A DNA stretch of 64,000 bases. It comes from Geothrix sp. 21YS21S-2 (lineage in GTDB: Bacteria > Acidobacteriota > Holophagae > Holophagales > Holophagaceae). Numbering within the stretch: position 1 is the stretch's first letter; every line of letters begins with the position of its first letter. Both the position numbers and the translations under genes were made by a program. This document shows, in pieces, positions 8,596 through 18,068 of the stretch. The notes beneath the pieces are model-generated. The model was not told where the DNA came from, did no database searches, and saw only the letters and a list, made by a program, of their open reading frames with translations. Location: positions 5,149,001 to 5,213,000 of the forward strand of contig NZ_CP132910.1 of NCBI RefSeq assembly GCF_030846775.1, read 5' to 3'.

Positions 8596-9651
8596 ATGAC
8601 CGAACCGACACCGGATCTGCGGGCCGAGGCCGAACGGGGGCTCGCCAGCGCCCAGGTTACCCTCGGCCGGCACTACGCCACGGGCACCGGGGTGCCCCGG
8701 GACGGGGCCGAGGCGTTGCGCTGGTGGCGCAGGGCCGCGGAACTCGGCTCCCAGGAGGCCCAGTACCTCCTCGGACACTGCGCCAGCCTGGGGGAGTTCG
8801 GGCCCCGGGATCCCGTCCAGGCGGTGGCCTGGTTCCGCAAGGCCGCCGAGCATGGGAGCACTGAGGCCCAGCTGCAGCTGGCCCGGATCTTCGAGGACGG
8901 CGACGGCGTGCCCCGGGATTTCGCCCAGGCCCTCCATTGGCTGCGCAAGGCCGGGGAGAACGGGGATGAGCGCACCCAGCTCCGTCTGGCCCGGCTGTAC
9001 GAGGAGGGGGATCTCGTCCCCCGGGACCTGGGGGAGTCCGTGCGCTGGTACCGCATCGCCGCGGACTGGGGCAGCCGGCGGGCCCAGCTCGTGACCGGCT
9101 TCAACTTCAAGAACGGCATCGGCCTGCCGAGGGACGAGAAGGAGGCCGCCCTGCGCTTCCGGGCCGCTTCCGACGCGGGGGATCCCCTGGCCACCTACTA
9201 CCTGGGCGTCTGCTACCTGCGCGGCCTGGGCATGCCCCTGGACGAGGCGGCGGCCCAGGAGCTCTTCCTCCTGTCGGCCCACGGGGGCTGCAGCGCGGCC
9301 CAGGTCATCCTGGACATCCAGAACCCCTGGGGCGACCACTACACGGGGGGGGACGCGCCCGGGTCCGCCACCTGGTACCGCCGGGCGGCCCTGTGGGGGG
9401 ATCCCGAGGCCCAGTTCCATCTGGGCTACAGCCACCACCACGGCCTCTGCTTCGACGAGGACGAGCGCATCCCCCAGGACCAGGCCGAGGCCTATGTGTG
9501 GATATCGCTCGCGGCGGAGAACGGAGCGCGCTTCGCGGCCGAGCACAAGGACCTGGTCGCCAGGCACCTCTCGGTGGAGGAGGTGGAACTGGCCCATGAG
9601 CGGCTGATCCTGGTGAAGGACGAGATCCGGGCCCTCAGGCGCCTGGTCTGA
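8596..9651 (+). CDS. Sel1-repeat (TPR-like) protein
   Basis: 351 residues made of about eight Sel1-like repeats of about 36 residues. Repeats are visible as A..LGRHYATGTGVPRD.AEALRWWRRAAE, LQLARIFEDGDGVPRDFAQALHWLRKA and so on. The Sel1 fold is an alpha solenoid that scaffolds protein-protein contacts, often in signalling or envelope-related assemblies. There is no signal peptide, so this copy is probably cytoplasmic. A GGGACG site precedes the ATG. It ends directly against the stop of the convergent response regulator with no spacer. Partner unknown; the neighbourhood suggests signalling. Confidence 0.9.
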   Translation: MTEPTPDLRAEAERGLASAQVTLGRHYATGTGVPRDGAEALRWWRRAAELGSQEAQYLLGHCASLGEFGPRDPVQAVAWFRKAAEHGSTEAQLQLARIFEDGDGVPRDFAQALHWLRKAGENGDERTQLRLARLYEEGDLVPRDLGESVRWYRIAADWGSRRAQLVTGFNFKNGIGLPRDEKEAALRFRAASDAGDPLATYYLGVCYLRGLGMPLDEAAAQELFLLSAHGGCSAAQVILDIQNPWGDHYTGGDAPGSATWYRRAALWGDPEAQFHLGYSHHHGLCFDEDERIPQDQAEAYVWISLAAENGARFAAEHKDLVARHLSVEEVELAHERLILVKDEIRALRRLV

Positions 9652-10038
9652 TCACTCGGAGTCGCCGGGCGCGGCCAGGGTGCCCGTGACCGCGGCGACC
9701 AGCGCGGTCTCCTCGATGGGCTTGGCGAGGACCCGGGTGACGCCCATCTTGAGGAGCCCGGCCTCCATCTCGTCGTCCCGGAATGCGGTGAGGATCAGGA
9801 TGGGACAGTCCGGGCGGGCCTTGCGGGCCATGCGGGCAAGGGAGGAGCCGTTGCAGCCGGGCATCTGGAAGTCGCTGATGATCAGGTCCGGGGCGCTGGT
9901 GGTGACGTAGTCGGGGACGTCCATGGCCGACAGGGGCACCCACTCCTCCACCCCGTGCCCGGCCCTCTCCAGGCAGCGCCGCAGGTAGAGCCGCATCATC
10001 CGGCTGTCGTCGATCACGAGGATTTTGGCCACGTACAA
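9652..10038 (-). CDS. Single-domain response regulator
   Basis: A lone receiver domain of 128 residues: acidic pair in VIDDSRMMRLYL, phospho-Asp in LIISDFQMPGCNG, Thr in LILTAF and the switch Lys in LAKPIEE. No output domain is present. The start is a choice between TTG at 10038, which has GGGAGG nine bases upstream, and GTG at 10032, which makes a more standard N terminus (VAKILVIDD) but has poor spacing; I take the TTG. It is divergent from the STAS-like gene at 10106 and could be the cognate partner of one of the orphan kinases nearby. Confidence 0.88.
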   Translation of the reverse strand: MYVAKILVIDDSRMMRLYLRRCLERAGHGVEEWVPLSAMDVPDYVTTSAPDLIISDFQMPGCNGSSLARMARKARPDCPILILTAFRDDEMEAGLLKMGVTRVLAKPIEETALVAAVTGTLAAPGDSE

Positions 10039-10105
10039 GGATACACGCCTCCCTGATGGGTGGGCACATCCATGGATAATGGGAGGACCCGCCCGAGGCC
10101 CGCGC

Positions 10106-10489
10106 ATGTTCGAAGTGACTGTCAACGTTGAGAAGAACCGCCTGTACGTGACCCTCGGGGGCCACCTGGAAGCGGCCGAACGAAAAGAGGCGGCCAAGGC
10201 CGTCATCGCCGGGGTGGGGCAGCTCGGGCCCGGGTTCGATATCGTCCATGACCTGGCCGGGCTCCATCCCACGGACGCCGACGGCCTGCGGGACCTGGTG
10301 CGGGTCCAGTCCGCCGCGAAGATCAAGGGCCTTCGGTCGGTCATCCGCATCGCCCGGATTCCCCTGGCCCGGCTCCAGCTGGAGCGGATCGCCAAGGATA
10401 CCGGCTGGGAGTTCGGCACCGCCGGGTCGCGGGAAGAGGCTGACGAGCGACTGGACGCCTTGGGGCCGGCGCCGCCTCCGGAGCCCTGA
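10106..10489 (+). CDS. STAS/SpoIIAA-like small protein
   Basis: 127 residues beginning MFEVTVNVEKNRLYVTLGG, with a strand-helix alternation (a beta strand, HLEAAERKEAAKAV helix, FDIVHDL strand, DADGLRDLVRVQ helix, SVIRIA strand) that fits a STAS or SpoIIAA-like fold. Members act as anti-anti-sigma or regulatory modules; no conserved phosphorylatable Ser is obvious, so function is only suggested. I start at the ATG at 10106 (GAGG upstream) instead of an earlier in-frame start at 10025 that would overlap the divergent regulator. A tight hairpin (10503-10517) lies between its end and the next gene. Confidence 0.65.
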   Translation: MFEVTVNVEKNRLYVTLGGHLEAAERKEAAKAVIAGVGQLGPGFDIVHDLAGLHPTDADGLRDLVRVQSAAKIKGLRSVIRIARIPLARLQLERIAKDTGWEFGTAGSREEADERLDALGPAPPPEP

Positions 10490-10563
10490 AAAAAAGAAAT
10501 CTCCGGGCATGGCCCGGCGGGGGCCGTGGTAGGGTTGCAGCATCCGTGGGAAAGGGATGATTT

Positions 10564-11730
10564 TTGGGCAATCCGGTGCTGTCTGAACTGCGCAAATTCG
10601 TCGCGCCCGAGTTCCTGTTCGGGCTGGACGCCCGCAGGCTCCTGGGGCGCTATGCGCGGAACCTCGGAGCCCGCCGGGTCCTCCTGGTGTCGGACCCCGG
10701 GGTGGACGCGGCGGGGTGGACGAACGAGGCCGCCCTGTTCCTCCAGGAGGAGGGCCTGGAGGTCACGCGCTTCCTGGGCGTCTCCCCCAATCCCCGGTCC
10801 GGGGAAGTGGCCGAAGGCGTCCGGGTGTACCGTTCGAGCGGCAGCGACCTCATCGTGGCCGTGGGCGGCGGCAGCGTCATGGACTGCGCCAAGGGCATCG
10901 GCATCGTGGCCACCAACGGCGGGTCCATCCTCGACTACGAGGGCGTGGACGAGGTGCGAACGCCCATGCCGCCCCTCATCTGCGTGCCCACCACCGCCGG
11001 CTCCTCCGCGGACGTGTCCCAGTTCGCCATCATCAACGACGTGGCCGCCCAGGTGAAGATCGCCATCATCAGCAAGGCCGTGGTGCCCGACGTTGCGCTC
11101 ATCGACCCCGGCACGCTCGTGACCCTGGGGCCCTTCCTCACCGCCTGCACGGGCCTGGACGCGCTGGTCCACGCGGTGGAGGCCTACGTCTCCAACGCCC
11201 ACTCCGCCGTCACGGACGTGCACGCCCTGGAGGCCATCCGCCTCGTGGCCGGCAACCTGCCCGCGTCGGTGCGCGACCCGGGCGACCTGGAGCTGCGCGG
11301 GCGGATCATGCAGGCCAGCCTCCACGCGGGCCTGGCCTTCTCCAACGCGAGCCTGGGGGCCGTGCACGCCATGGCCCACAGCCTGGGCGGCTTCAAGGAC
11401 CTGCCCCACGGGGAGTGCAACGCCCTGCTCCTGCCCCACGTCCTCGACTTCAATTTCCCGGCGGCGCCCGAGCGCTACCGGCGGGTGGCGGAAGCCATGG
11501 GCGGACATCCGGCGGGCTTGACGGACGCGCAGGTACGCAGCGGCCTCGTCGACCAGGCGGTGGCCCTGCGCAGCGCCTGCGGCATCACCGGCGGCCTGGC
11601 CTACCGGGGGATCGCCGCCGCGGACGCGGGCCGCCTGGCGGCCAAGGCCTACGACGACCCCTGCAACGCCACCAACCCCCGGGAGCCTTCCCTGGCCGAC
11701 CTCGAGGTCCTCTACCTGGAAGCCCTCTGA
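10564..11730 (+). CDS. ercA: ErcA-like iron-containing alcohol dehydrogenase family protein
   Basis: 388 residues, Fe-ADH fold. The nucleotide-binding loop GGGSVMDCAKGIGI and the PTTAGSSADVSQ stretch are present. Metal ligands appear kept: the Asp and His of DALVHAVEAY, the His in HAMAHSLGG and the His in LPHGECNA. The N terminus (LRKFVAPEFLFG) and the length match the ErcA branch, known in Pseudomonas as a regulatory ADH-like protein required with sensor kinases for ethanol-oxidation control. The next gene overlaps the stop by one base and is a PAS kinase, the same pairing as ercA with its kinase. Start TTG at 10564 has AAGGGA seven bases upstream. Retained ligands mean it could still be an active dehydrogenase. 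Confidence 0.85.
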   Translation: MGNPVLSELRKFVAPEFLFGLDARRLLGRYARNLGARRVLLVSDPGVDAAGWTNEAALFLQEEGLEVTRFLGVSPNPRSGEVAEGVRVYRSSGSDLIVAVGGGSVMDCAKGIGIVATNGGSILDYEGVDEVRTPMPPLICVPTTAGSSADVSQFAIINDVAAQVKIAIISKAVVPDVALIDPGTLVTLGPFLTACTGLDALVHAVEAYVSNAHSAVTDVHALEAIRLVAGNLPASVRDPGDLELRGRIMQASLHAGLAFSNASLGAVHAMAHSLGGFKDLPHGECNALLLPHVLDFNFPAAPERYRRVAEAMGGHPAGLTDAQVRSGLVDQAVALRSACGITGGLAYRGIAAADAGRLAAKAYDDPCNATNPREPSLADLEVLYLEAL

Positions 11731-13391
11731 TGCCCGCCCGGATCGGCCGCGAGGCGATGCGGGAGCGGATCATCGGCCTGGGCGAGGAGTCCGGCCGCAA
11801 GAGCTTCTACCCCGAGCTGCAGCAGCGCCTCCAGCAGCTCGAGGAGGTGCGGGAACGGCTGCGGGTGTCCCAGGAGAACCTCCTGTCGGTGTTCAACAGC
11901 ATCCACGACGCCATCCTCATCCACGACCGCCAGGGGATCGTGCTGGAGGCCAACCAGTCCGCCACCCTCATGTTCGGCCTCCCCCGGGAGGCGCTGCTGG
12001 GCCAGAGCGTGTACGGCCTGAGCATCCCCGATCCGGAACGTGGCGCGCCCGAGGCCGCCATGCAAGGCCTCCTGGCCCACCTGGACCAGGAGGGGTTCGC
12101 GGTCTTCGAGCTTCGGGCCGTGAAACCGGACGGCAGCCCGCCCTTCGACGTGGAGGTGGCGGTCAAGCCGGCCACCTGGTACGGCCAGGACGTCCTGGCC
12201 GCCGTGGTCCGCGACATCACCGGGCGCAAGCAGGCGGAGGGGATCCTCCGCCAGGCCCAGAAGCTGGACTCCCTGGGCCAGCTGGCGGGGGGCGTGGCCC
12301 ACGACACCAACAACATGCTGAGCGTCATCATCGGCTACTCGGACCTGCTCCTGGAGGACCCGGCCTTCGCGGAGGGCCCGGTCCGCCAGCACCTGAACCA
12401 GATCCGCAAGGCGGCCACCCACTCCAGCGACCTCACGCGCCAGCTGCTGGCCTTCGCGCGCAAGCAGACCATCGAGCCCCGGCCCGTGGACATGAACGCC
12501 CTGGTGGACGAGACCCAGGCCATGCTCCGCCGCCTCATCGGGGAGAACCACGCCCTGGTGTGGAAGCCCGCCACCACCCTGTGGACGGTGTGGATCGACC
12601 CCTCCCAGGTGGGCCAGGTGCTGGTGAACCTCGTCGTGAACGCCCGGGACGCCATCCTCGACGCCGGCACCATCCTCCTGGAGACCGGCAACCAGGTGGT
12701 GGACGAGGCTTTCGCCCAGAGGCACCTGGACGCCCGGCCCGGGGACTACGTGGTGCTCTCGGTCACGGACACCGGGCAGGGCATGGACCCGGAGATCCTC
12801 AGCCACATCTTCGAGCCCTTCTTCACCACCAAGGAGGTGGGAAAGGGCACCGGACTGGGACTGGCCATGGTGTACGGGATCCTCCGCCAGAACGGCGGCT
12901 TCGTCTCGGTGGACTCCACCCCCGGCCAGGGCTCCACCTTCCGCCTGCACCTGCCGCGTTTCCAGTTTCCGGGGGGCGGCCAGCAGCCGGAAGCCTCCGA
13001 AGCGCCCGCCCCCGGCGGCTGGGAGACCATCCTGCTGGTGGAGGACGAGGAGGCCCTCCTGGACCTGGGCCGGACCGTGCTGGAGGACGCGGGCTACCAG
13101 GTGCTCGCCTTCCCCCGGCCCGCCCAGGCCCTTGCCTGTCTGGCCCGGGAGGACCGCGGCATCCACGCCCTGGTCACGGACCTGGTGATGCCCGGCATGG
13201 GTGGCGTGGCCTTGAGCCGGATCGTGCTGCGCCACCGGCCCGGGGTCAAGGTGCTGTTCATGTCCGGCTACCCCCTGGAAACCCATGACGGCCGCGACAC
13301 CCTCCCTCCCTCGGCGAGATTCCTCCAGAAACCGTTCAGCCGGCGCGACCTGCTGGAAAACCTGCGGGCGGCCCTCGACGGGGGAAAATAA
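11730..13391 (+). CDS. Hybrid histidine kinase PAS-HisKA-HATPase-receiver, paired with ErcA
   Basis: 553 residues. The N-terminal helix (RIIGLGEESGRKSFYPELQQRL) is typical of PAS kinases near ercA genes. A PAS domain (about 45-170) precedes HisKA (GGVAHDTNNMLSVI), HATPase (DTGQGMD, GTGLGLAM) and a receiver (ALVTDLVMPGMGG). The start codon overlaps the stop of ercA (TGATG), so the two proteins are translationally coupled and probably work together. There is no membrane segment. In HisKA the usual HDFNN is HDTNN here, a mild change next to the phospho-His. By analogy with Pseudomonas ErcS-type kinases it may respond to an alcohol-oxidation product; that is inference. Confidence 0.9.
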   Translation: MPARIGREAMRERIIGLGEESGRKSFYPELQQRLQQLEEVRERLRVSQENLLSVFNSIHDAILIHDRQGIVLEANQSATLMFGLPREALLGQSVYGLSIPDPERGAPEAAMQGLLAHLDQEGFAVFELRAVKPDGSPPFDVEVAVKPATWYGQDVLAAVVRDITGRKQAEGILRQAQKLDSLGQLAGGVAHDTNNMLSVIIGYSDLLLEDPAFAEGPVRQHLNQIRKAATHSSDLTRQLLAFARKQTIEPRPVDMNALVDETQAMLRRLIGENHALVWKPATTLWTVWIDPSQVGQVLVNLVVNARDAILDAGTILLETGNQVVDEAFAQRHLDARPGDYVVLSVTDTGQGMDPEILSHIFEPFFTTKEVGKGTGLGLAMVYGILRQNGGFVSVDSTPGQGSTFRLHLPRFQFPGGGQQPEASEAPAPGGWETILLVEDEEALLDLGRTVLEDAGYQVLAFPRPAQALACLAREDRGIHALVTDLVMPGMGGVALSRIVLRHRPGVKVLFMSGYPLETHDGRDTLPPSARFLQKPFSRRDLLENLRAALDGGK

Positions 13392-13438
13392 GCTACGCTT
13401 GATTACGCTCCATGTATCATTTCTCAGAGGACTGTTCA

Positions 13439-14230
13439 TTGCACACGGATTTATCCAAGGCCTTCCTGCTCTTCATCGACGACGACCGGCTTCAGCGGAA
13501 ACTCTTCCCTGAGGTCCTACAGCCTCTGGGCGTGGAGATCCTCACCGCCGCCAACGCCGAGAACGCCCTGGACATCATCTCGGACCGCCGCCCCGATCTC
13601 ATCCTCTGCGACGCCGTCATGCCCGTGACCGACGGCTTCCAGTTCTGCAAGCAGATCAAGGACGATCCGGCCACCCGGGACCTGCCGTTCGCCATCATCA
13701 CCTCCCTCTCCCAGAACGTGGGCGAGCGAAGCCTGCAGGTGGGCGCCGACGACTTCTTCCTGAAGCGGGCCAGCGAGGATCTCCTGCGCCTGCGGGTGCG
13801 GATGCTGCTGGACATCGCCACCCGGGGCGTCAGCATCGGCGAGCCCCTGGAGTCCTTCGCCGGCTCGCGCGTCCTTGCCGCTTCCGCCTCGGCGCTCCTG
13901 CTGTCCCAGCTCTCCCTGCAGCTGGCCCCCGCCGGCATCCAGGTGGACACCTGCGCCGGAGCGGGCGAAATTCTCGACCACCTGGACGGCCCTCCACCGG
14001 CCCTGCTGGTGCTGGACGCGTCCATGGCCAACGGCCTCCTCAAGGATGTCGCCGCGAGCGTGCGCAGCCAGCCCACCTGGGCGGCCGTGCCGATCCTGGT
14101 GGTGGCGGGCAAGGGCGAGGAACCCGGGGCGGAAATCCCCGTCAACGACTGGGTCACCAAGCCGCTCGACGGCCGTGAGGCCAGGCGGCGGATCACCATG
14201 TCGCTGCGGTACGGACGGGCGATGCAGTAG
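13439..14230 (+). CDS. Response regulator with two receiver-like domains
   Basis: 263 residues. The first domain is a full receiver: IDDDRLQRKLF, phospho-Asp in LILCDAVMPVTDGF and a switch Lys/Arg region (LKRASED). The second half (about 145-263) keeps the receiver outline (LLVLDASMAN, ending VTKPLDGREA) but the usual acidic pair is missing, so it is probably a degenerate receiver used for binding. I place the start at TTG 13439, which has AGAGGA seven bases upstream; an ATG at 13412 has no such site. It follows the ErcA/kinase pair by 47 bases and is likely part of the same pathway. Confidence 0.82.
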   Translation: MHTDLSKAFLLFIDDDRLQRKLFPEVLQPLGVEILTAANAENALDIISDRRPDLILCDAVMPVTDGFQFCKQIKDDPATRDLPFAIITSLSQNVGERSLQVGADDFFLKRASEDLLRLRVRMLLDIATRGVSIGEPLESFAGSRVLAASASALLLSQLSLQLAPAGIQVDTCAGAGEILDHLDGPPPALLVLDASMANGLLKDVAASVRSQPTWAAVPILVVAGKGEEPGAEIPVNDWVTKPLDGREARRRITMSLRYGRAMQ

Positions 14231-14406
14231 CCGGATCCCGCAAGGACCTTGAGCGAGGATCCCGGGCTGGACCTTCCCTCCTTCGGTTCCTCGCCATTTC
14301 GGGTGGGCAGGGCCCGAGAGGGTGGAACGTCTTTCATCCTTTCTGCAGCCCCGTTCGTCCCCGGCAATGGCAACCGCCGGGAACTGCCGAGGTCCTGGGT
14401 CTCTGG

Positions 14407-16833
14407 CTACCTCTCGCCCGCCGTGGCGATGCGTTCGAAATCCGCGTTGCCCCTGAGGGACCGGAGCTGTTTCTCCTGACGCAGCGTGCCCAGCCAGGAC
14501 GGCTTGCCGTCCACTTGGACGGCCCGCGCCAGGTAGCCCAACGCTTCGCGCGGCTTGCCCAGTTCCGCTTCGATGCAGGCCAGGCCGTACAGGATTCCCG
14601 CGACCCCGGGATGCCTGCCGCCCAGGACCGGTTCCGTGTTGCCCAGGCCCCTCAGGAACAGCGGCTCGGCCGCGGCGAAGTCGCCCCGGTCCATGTACAG
14701 CTCTCCCAGGTGGGTGAGCGGGCCGGCGATGCTGGGGTGGGCCGGGCCCAGGGTCTTCTCCCCCAGGGCGATGCTGCTGCGGTACCGGGCGATGGCCTCG
14801 GAATCCCGGCCCATGGCGTGGTAGAGGGTGCCCAGGCCGCTGAGCGTGCGGGCCACCTCGGGGTGGGCGGGGCCGAGGCTCTTCTCCTCGATGGCCAGGG
14901 CGCGCAGCATGAGCGGTTCGGCCTCGGCGTTCCGGCCCGCCTCCAGCAGGGTGGTCCCGAGGTTGGAGAGGGTGGCTGCGACGCTGGGGTGGCCGGGACC
15001 CTGGACCTTCTCGCCCACCGCGAGGCTCCGGCGGAAGTACGTCTCGGCCTCCTGGTACTTCCGCTGCTTCCGGCAGAGGATGCCCAGGTTCGTGAGGGCC
15101 AGGGCCACGTCCGGGTGGTCGGGGCCCAGCTTGGCCTCCTTGATCGCCAGACTGCGCCGGAAGACCGGCTCGGCCTCCGCATACTTGCCCTGCTGCCAGT
15201 ACAGGCTGGCAAGGTTGTTGAGGCTCACGGCCACGTCCTCATGGTCGGGGCCCAGCAGGCGCTCGCGGGTCTGGAGGCTCTGGCGGAACAGCGGCTCGGC
15301 CAGGGCGTACTTTCCCTGGTTGTAGTAGATGCCGCCGAGGTTGCCCCGGGTGGCGGCCACCTCCGCGGAGCCTTCCCCGTGCAGCCGGATGCGCAGGTCC
15401 AGGCTCCGCTGGAAGCGCGCCCCGCCCTCGTCGTAGCGGCCCTCCTTGAGGTCCAGCATGGCCAGGTCGTTCAGGCTTTCGGCCACCTTCAGGTGGACGG
15501 GGCCCAGGGTGCCCTCCCGGATGGCCAGGGCCTCCTGGAGGAGGGGCCGCGCCTGGGGGTACAGGCCCATCTCGTAGTACACCATGCCCATGGTGTCCAT
15601 GAGCTGGGCGCGGACCTGGGGCTGGTCCCGGAGCTCCCTGCCGATGGTCTGCGCGCCCTTGTCCAGCAGCTCCCGCGCGGTCACGGAGTTCCCCCGGGCC
15701 TCCCCGGGATCCGAGACCTTGAAGAGCCCCGTGAGGAAGGCCGAAACCCGGCGGGCGGCCTCGGCCTCCTCCCGGGTGCTCCGTTCCGCCCGCCGGGCAC
15801 GCACCGTCTGCACGGTCATGCCGGCGCTGAAGAGGGCCATCACCGCCAGCGAAGCGGCCAGGAACGCCTTCTGCCGCCGCCGTCTGGGCTTGGCCAGGAT
15901 CCAGAGGAGCCGCTCCACCGTGTCCGCGGAGGAGGGCCGGGCGGCTGGCGCGAGGGCGGTCAGGCGCCGGATGAGCGCGGCCACGTCCGCGTCGATCCCT
16001 TCCACCGGGCGCGTCTTCCCCTGCCGGGCCAGCTCGAGCAGCTCGGCGGAATCCAGGCCCTTGGGATAGGGCCTCCGGCCGGTGAAGAGCTCCTGCAGCA
16101 GCAGGCCCAGCGAATAGAGGTCGCTGGCGGCCTGGGCCTGCTCGCCCCGGGCCTGCTCGGGACTCATGTAGGCGAGGGTTCCGATGATCGATCCCTGGGA
16201 GGTCAAGCTGGTGGAACGGCTGGGATGGGACCCGGTGGCGGCGGTGATCTCGTCCGCATCCTGGCCGGGCTCCGAGGCCGGCCGGGTGACGCCGTCCTCC
16301 AGTCCGGGCAGGGGCGGCTGGACGCCCGCGGCGGGCCGGGGCAGGTCGGGTTCGTCCGACCGCAGCCGGGAGATGCCGAAGTCCAGGACCTTCACCTGGT
16401 CCCCGGGCGTGATGAGGATGTTGTCGGGCTTGAGGTCGCGGTGGATGATGCCCTTCTCGTGGGCGGCCAGCAGGGCTTCGGCCACCTGCAGGGCGATGGA
16501 GAGCCGCTGCCGGCGGGTCAGGCCCTGCTTCATGGCCCTGCCCAGGCTCTGGCCCTCGATGAACTCCAGCACCAGCACCTCCAGCCCGCCGGAGGAGAGG
16601 TAGTCGAAGATCTGGCAGATGTTGGGGTGGGCCACCTGGGAAAGGACCCTGGCTTCCCGCAGGAAGCGCTGCTGGGTCTCATGCCCGGGATGGAGGTCGG
16701 ACCTCAGGACCTTCAGAGCCACCCGCCGGTCCAGCCGTTCATCCACTCCCACGTACACATCGCCCATCCCGCCCTGGCCCAGCAGTTCGAGAACGCGGAA
16801 GGCGCCGATTTTTTCTCCAGAGAGGCTGGTCAT
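14407..16833 (-). CDS. Membrane Ser/Thr protein kinase with C-terminal TPR array
   Basis: 808 residues. The kinase domain has the P loop [11 protein letters not shown], Lys41 of VALK, the catalytic loop HRDLKPDN (131-138), DFG (151-153) and [14 protein letters not shown], a PknB-like set. An insert rich in Pro, Ser and Thr lies between DFG and the activation-loop end. A membrane segment follows (about 325-345). The outer part is a long array of Kinesin-light-chain-type TPRs of 42 residues (pattern [28 protein letters not shown]). I chose ATG 16833 with GGAG upstream; an ATG at 16887 has no site. Such kinases phosphorylate cytoplasmic targets while TPRs bind partners; targets are unknown. Confidence 0.92.
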   Translation of the reverse strand: MTSLSGEKIGAFRVLELLGQGGMGDVYVGVDERLDRRVALKVLRSDLHPGHETQQRFLREARVLSQVAHPNICQIFDYLSSGGLEVLVLEFIEGQSLGRAMKQGLTRRQRLSIALQVAEALLAAHEKGIIHRDLKPDNILITPGDQVKVLDFGISRLRSDEPDLPRPAAGVQPPLPGLEDGVTRPASEPGQDADEITAATGSHPSRSTSLTSQGSIIGTLAYMSPEQARGEQAQAASDLYSLGLLLQELFTGRRPYPKGLDSAELLELARQGKTRPVEGIDADVAALIRRLTALAPAARPSSADTVERLLWILAKPRRRRQKAFLAASLAVMALFSAGMTVQTVRARRAERSTREEAEAARRVSAFLTGLFKVSDPGEARGNSVTARELLDKGAQTIGRELRDQPQVRAQLMDTMGMVYYEMGLYPQARPLLQEALAIREGTLGPVHLKVAESLNDLAMLDLKEGRYDEGGARFQRSLDLRIRLHGEGSAEVAATRGNLGGIYYNQGKYALAEPLFRQSLQTRERLLGPDHEDVAVSLNNLASLYWQQGKYAEAEPVFRRSLAIKEAKLGPDHPDVALALTNLGILCRKQRKYQEAETYFRRSLAVGEKVQGPGHPSVAATLSNLGTTLLEAGRNAEAEPLMLRALAIEEKSLGPAHPEVARTLSGLGTLYHAMGRDSEAIARYRSSIALGEKTLGPAHPSIAGPLTHLGELYMDRGDFAAAEPLFLRGLGNTEPVLGGRHPGVAGILYGLACIEAELGKPREALGYLARAVQVDGKPSWLGTLRQEKQLRSLRGNADFERIATAGER

Positions 16834-17172
16834 GGAAGGCAACTCCACTGCTTTGAAGGTTGGGGGGATAGGCCAGGGTAGCAGCACCTTGAGGCTCCAC
16901 GATGGGTTGGTTTGGGCCTATAGTGGGAGCGCCAAGATGAACGTTCAGTACCCGTCGGGAGGCGACCCATGTACCTGGCTCCCCGCGCCCCTTCCCGGCC
17001 GGGGGTTCCGGTTCCTGGTGGAGGTGGAAACGGGCCTGGAGGGGCTGCCGGTCCCGGAACCCGGCTGGCGGCTTTTGGGCACCCGTCCAGCTCCGGTTTG
17101 GGACGAGCTAATTATTTTTCCGCGGGCGCCGGGTACTTCGGACGAACCGGCGAACCGGGGCCATTCCGCGCC
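16834..17172 (+). other. Gap with a possible small gene or gene remnant at 16937
   Basis: No certain gene. An ATG at 16937 has GGGAG seven bases upstream and opens a frame whose first 70 residues look protein-like (GRGFRFLVEVETGLEGLPV, then WRLLGTRPAPVWDELI), but the frame continues to 17374 deep into the 3' end of the convergent qorB, where it becomes a Ser/Pro/Arg-rich shadow. It could be a true small gene, or a remnant that lost its stop. I recognise no family. The TATAGT at 16918-16923 might be part of its promoter. Confidence 0.3.
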
Positions 17173-18018
17173 TCATCCCTTGAGGGCGGCCTCCACCGAC
17201 ACGGCCATGGGAGTGGTCGCCCGGCCGATGAGCCGGCTCAGCTGCCGCCCCTCGTCCTGCAGGGCACCCTTGGCCACCCCCGCGTCGGAGTCCGACAGCA
17301 GGGCGGCCAGGCCCTCGGGAAGGCCCACGCCCACCAGCACGCCCTTGAACTCGGCCTCGGGCAGGTCCTTGTAGACCACCGGTTTGCCGGACTGCCGGGC
17401 GATCTCGGCCGCCAGGTCCGTGAGGGTGTACGAGGTGTCGCCCGCCAGCTCATACGTTTTGCCGGCCTGGCCGTCCAGGAGCAGGACGGCCGCGGCGGCC
17501 GCCGCATAGTCGGCCCGGGCCGCCGAGGCGATGCGCCCACCGCCCGCGCTGCCCAGGAAGGCGCCGTGGGCCAGGGCCGAGGGGATGCTCGCCGTGTAGT
17601 TCTCGGTGTACCAGCCGTTGCGCAGGATCACGAAGGGGATGCCCGAGGCCTTCAGGTAGGCCTCGGTCTCGGCGTGCTCGGGGGCCAGGCCCAGGGGCGA
17701 CGTGTCGGCGCGCAGCACGCTGGTGTAGACCAGCAGCTTCACGCCGGCCTCGCGGGCCGCGTCGATGACGGCCTTGTGCTGGGCCGCCCTGCGGCCCATC
17801 TCGTTGGAGGAGATGAGGAGGAGCTTGTCGACCCCCGCCAGGGCGGCGGCCAGGGTCTCCGGCCGCTCGTAGTCGGCCGGGCGGGACTGGACGCCCAGGT
17901 CCTGGACGGACGCGGGCTTGCGGGCAAGGGCGAGGATCCGGGAGGCGGGGGCCCTCCGGAGGAGGTCCTGGATGACGAGGCGGCCGAGTTGGCCGGAGGC
18001 ACCGGTGATGGCGATCAT
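17173..18018 (-). CDS. qorB: QorB-type NAD(P)H:quinone oxidoreductase (SDR/NmrA-like)
   Basis: 281 residues that align along the whole length with E. coli QorB: GASGQLG dinucleotide loop at the N terminus, LLLISSNEMGRRAAQH, KLLVYTSVLRADTSPLGLA, FVILRNGWYTENY and YELAGD. QorB reduces quinones with NADPH in the cytoplasm. The ATG has AAGGAG six bases upstream. Directly next to that site lies a perfect inverted repeat (18031-18047) shared with the Rrf2-family gene just upstream, so qorB is probably repressed by that regulator. The paired layout is like E. coli qorB/qorR, although there the regulator is of a different family. Confidence 0.94.
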   Translation of the reverse strand: MIAITGASGQLGRLVIQDLLRRAPASRILALARKPASVQDLGVQSRPADYERPETLAAALAGVDKLLLISSNEMGRRAAQHKAVIDAAREAGVKLLVYTSVLRADTSPLGLAPEHAETEAYLKASGIPFVILRNGWYTENYTASIPSALAHGAFLGSAGGGRIASAARADYAAAAAAVLLLDGQAGKTYELAGDTSYTLTDLAAEIARQSGKPVVYKDLPEAEFKGVLVGVGLPEGLAALLSDSDAGVAKGALQDEGRQLSRLIGRATTPMAVSVEAALKG

Positions 18019-18030
18019 GGAATTCTCCTT

Positions 18031-18047
18031 GTAACCAAAAAGGTTAC
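18031..18047. promoter_or_regulatory. Inverted-repeat operator upstream of qorB
   Basis: A perfect palindrome GTAACC-N5-GGTTAC directly upstream of the qorB Shine-Dalgarno. The same element, with one base change, sits upstream of the Rrf2-type gene (18509-18525). Both copies share an extended core TGTAACC-N5-GGTTRCGAAT. It is likely the binding site of the adjacent Rrf2 regulator. Confidence 0.75.
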
Positions 18048-18068
18048 GAATTTGGGTAAAAAAAAGGG

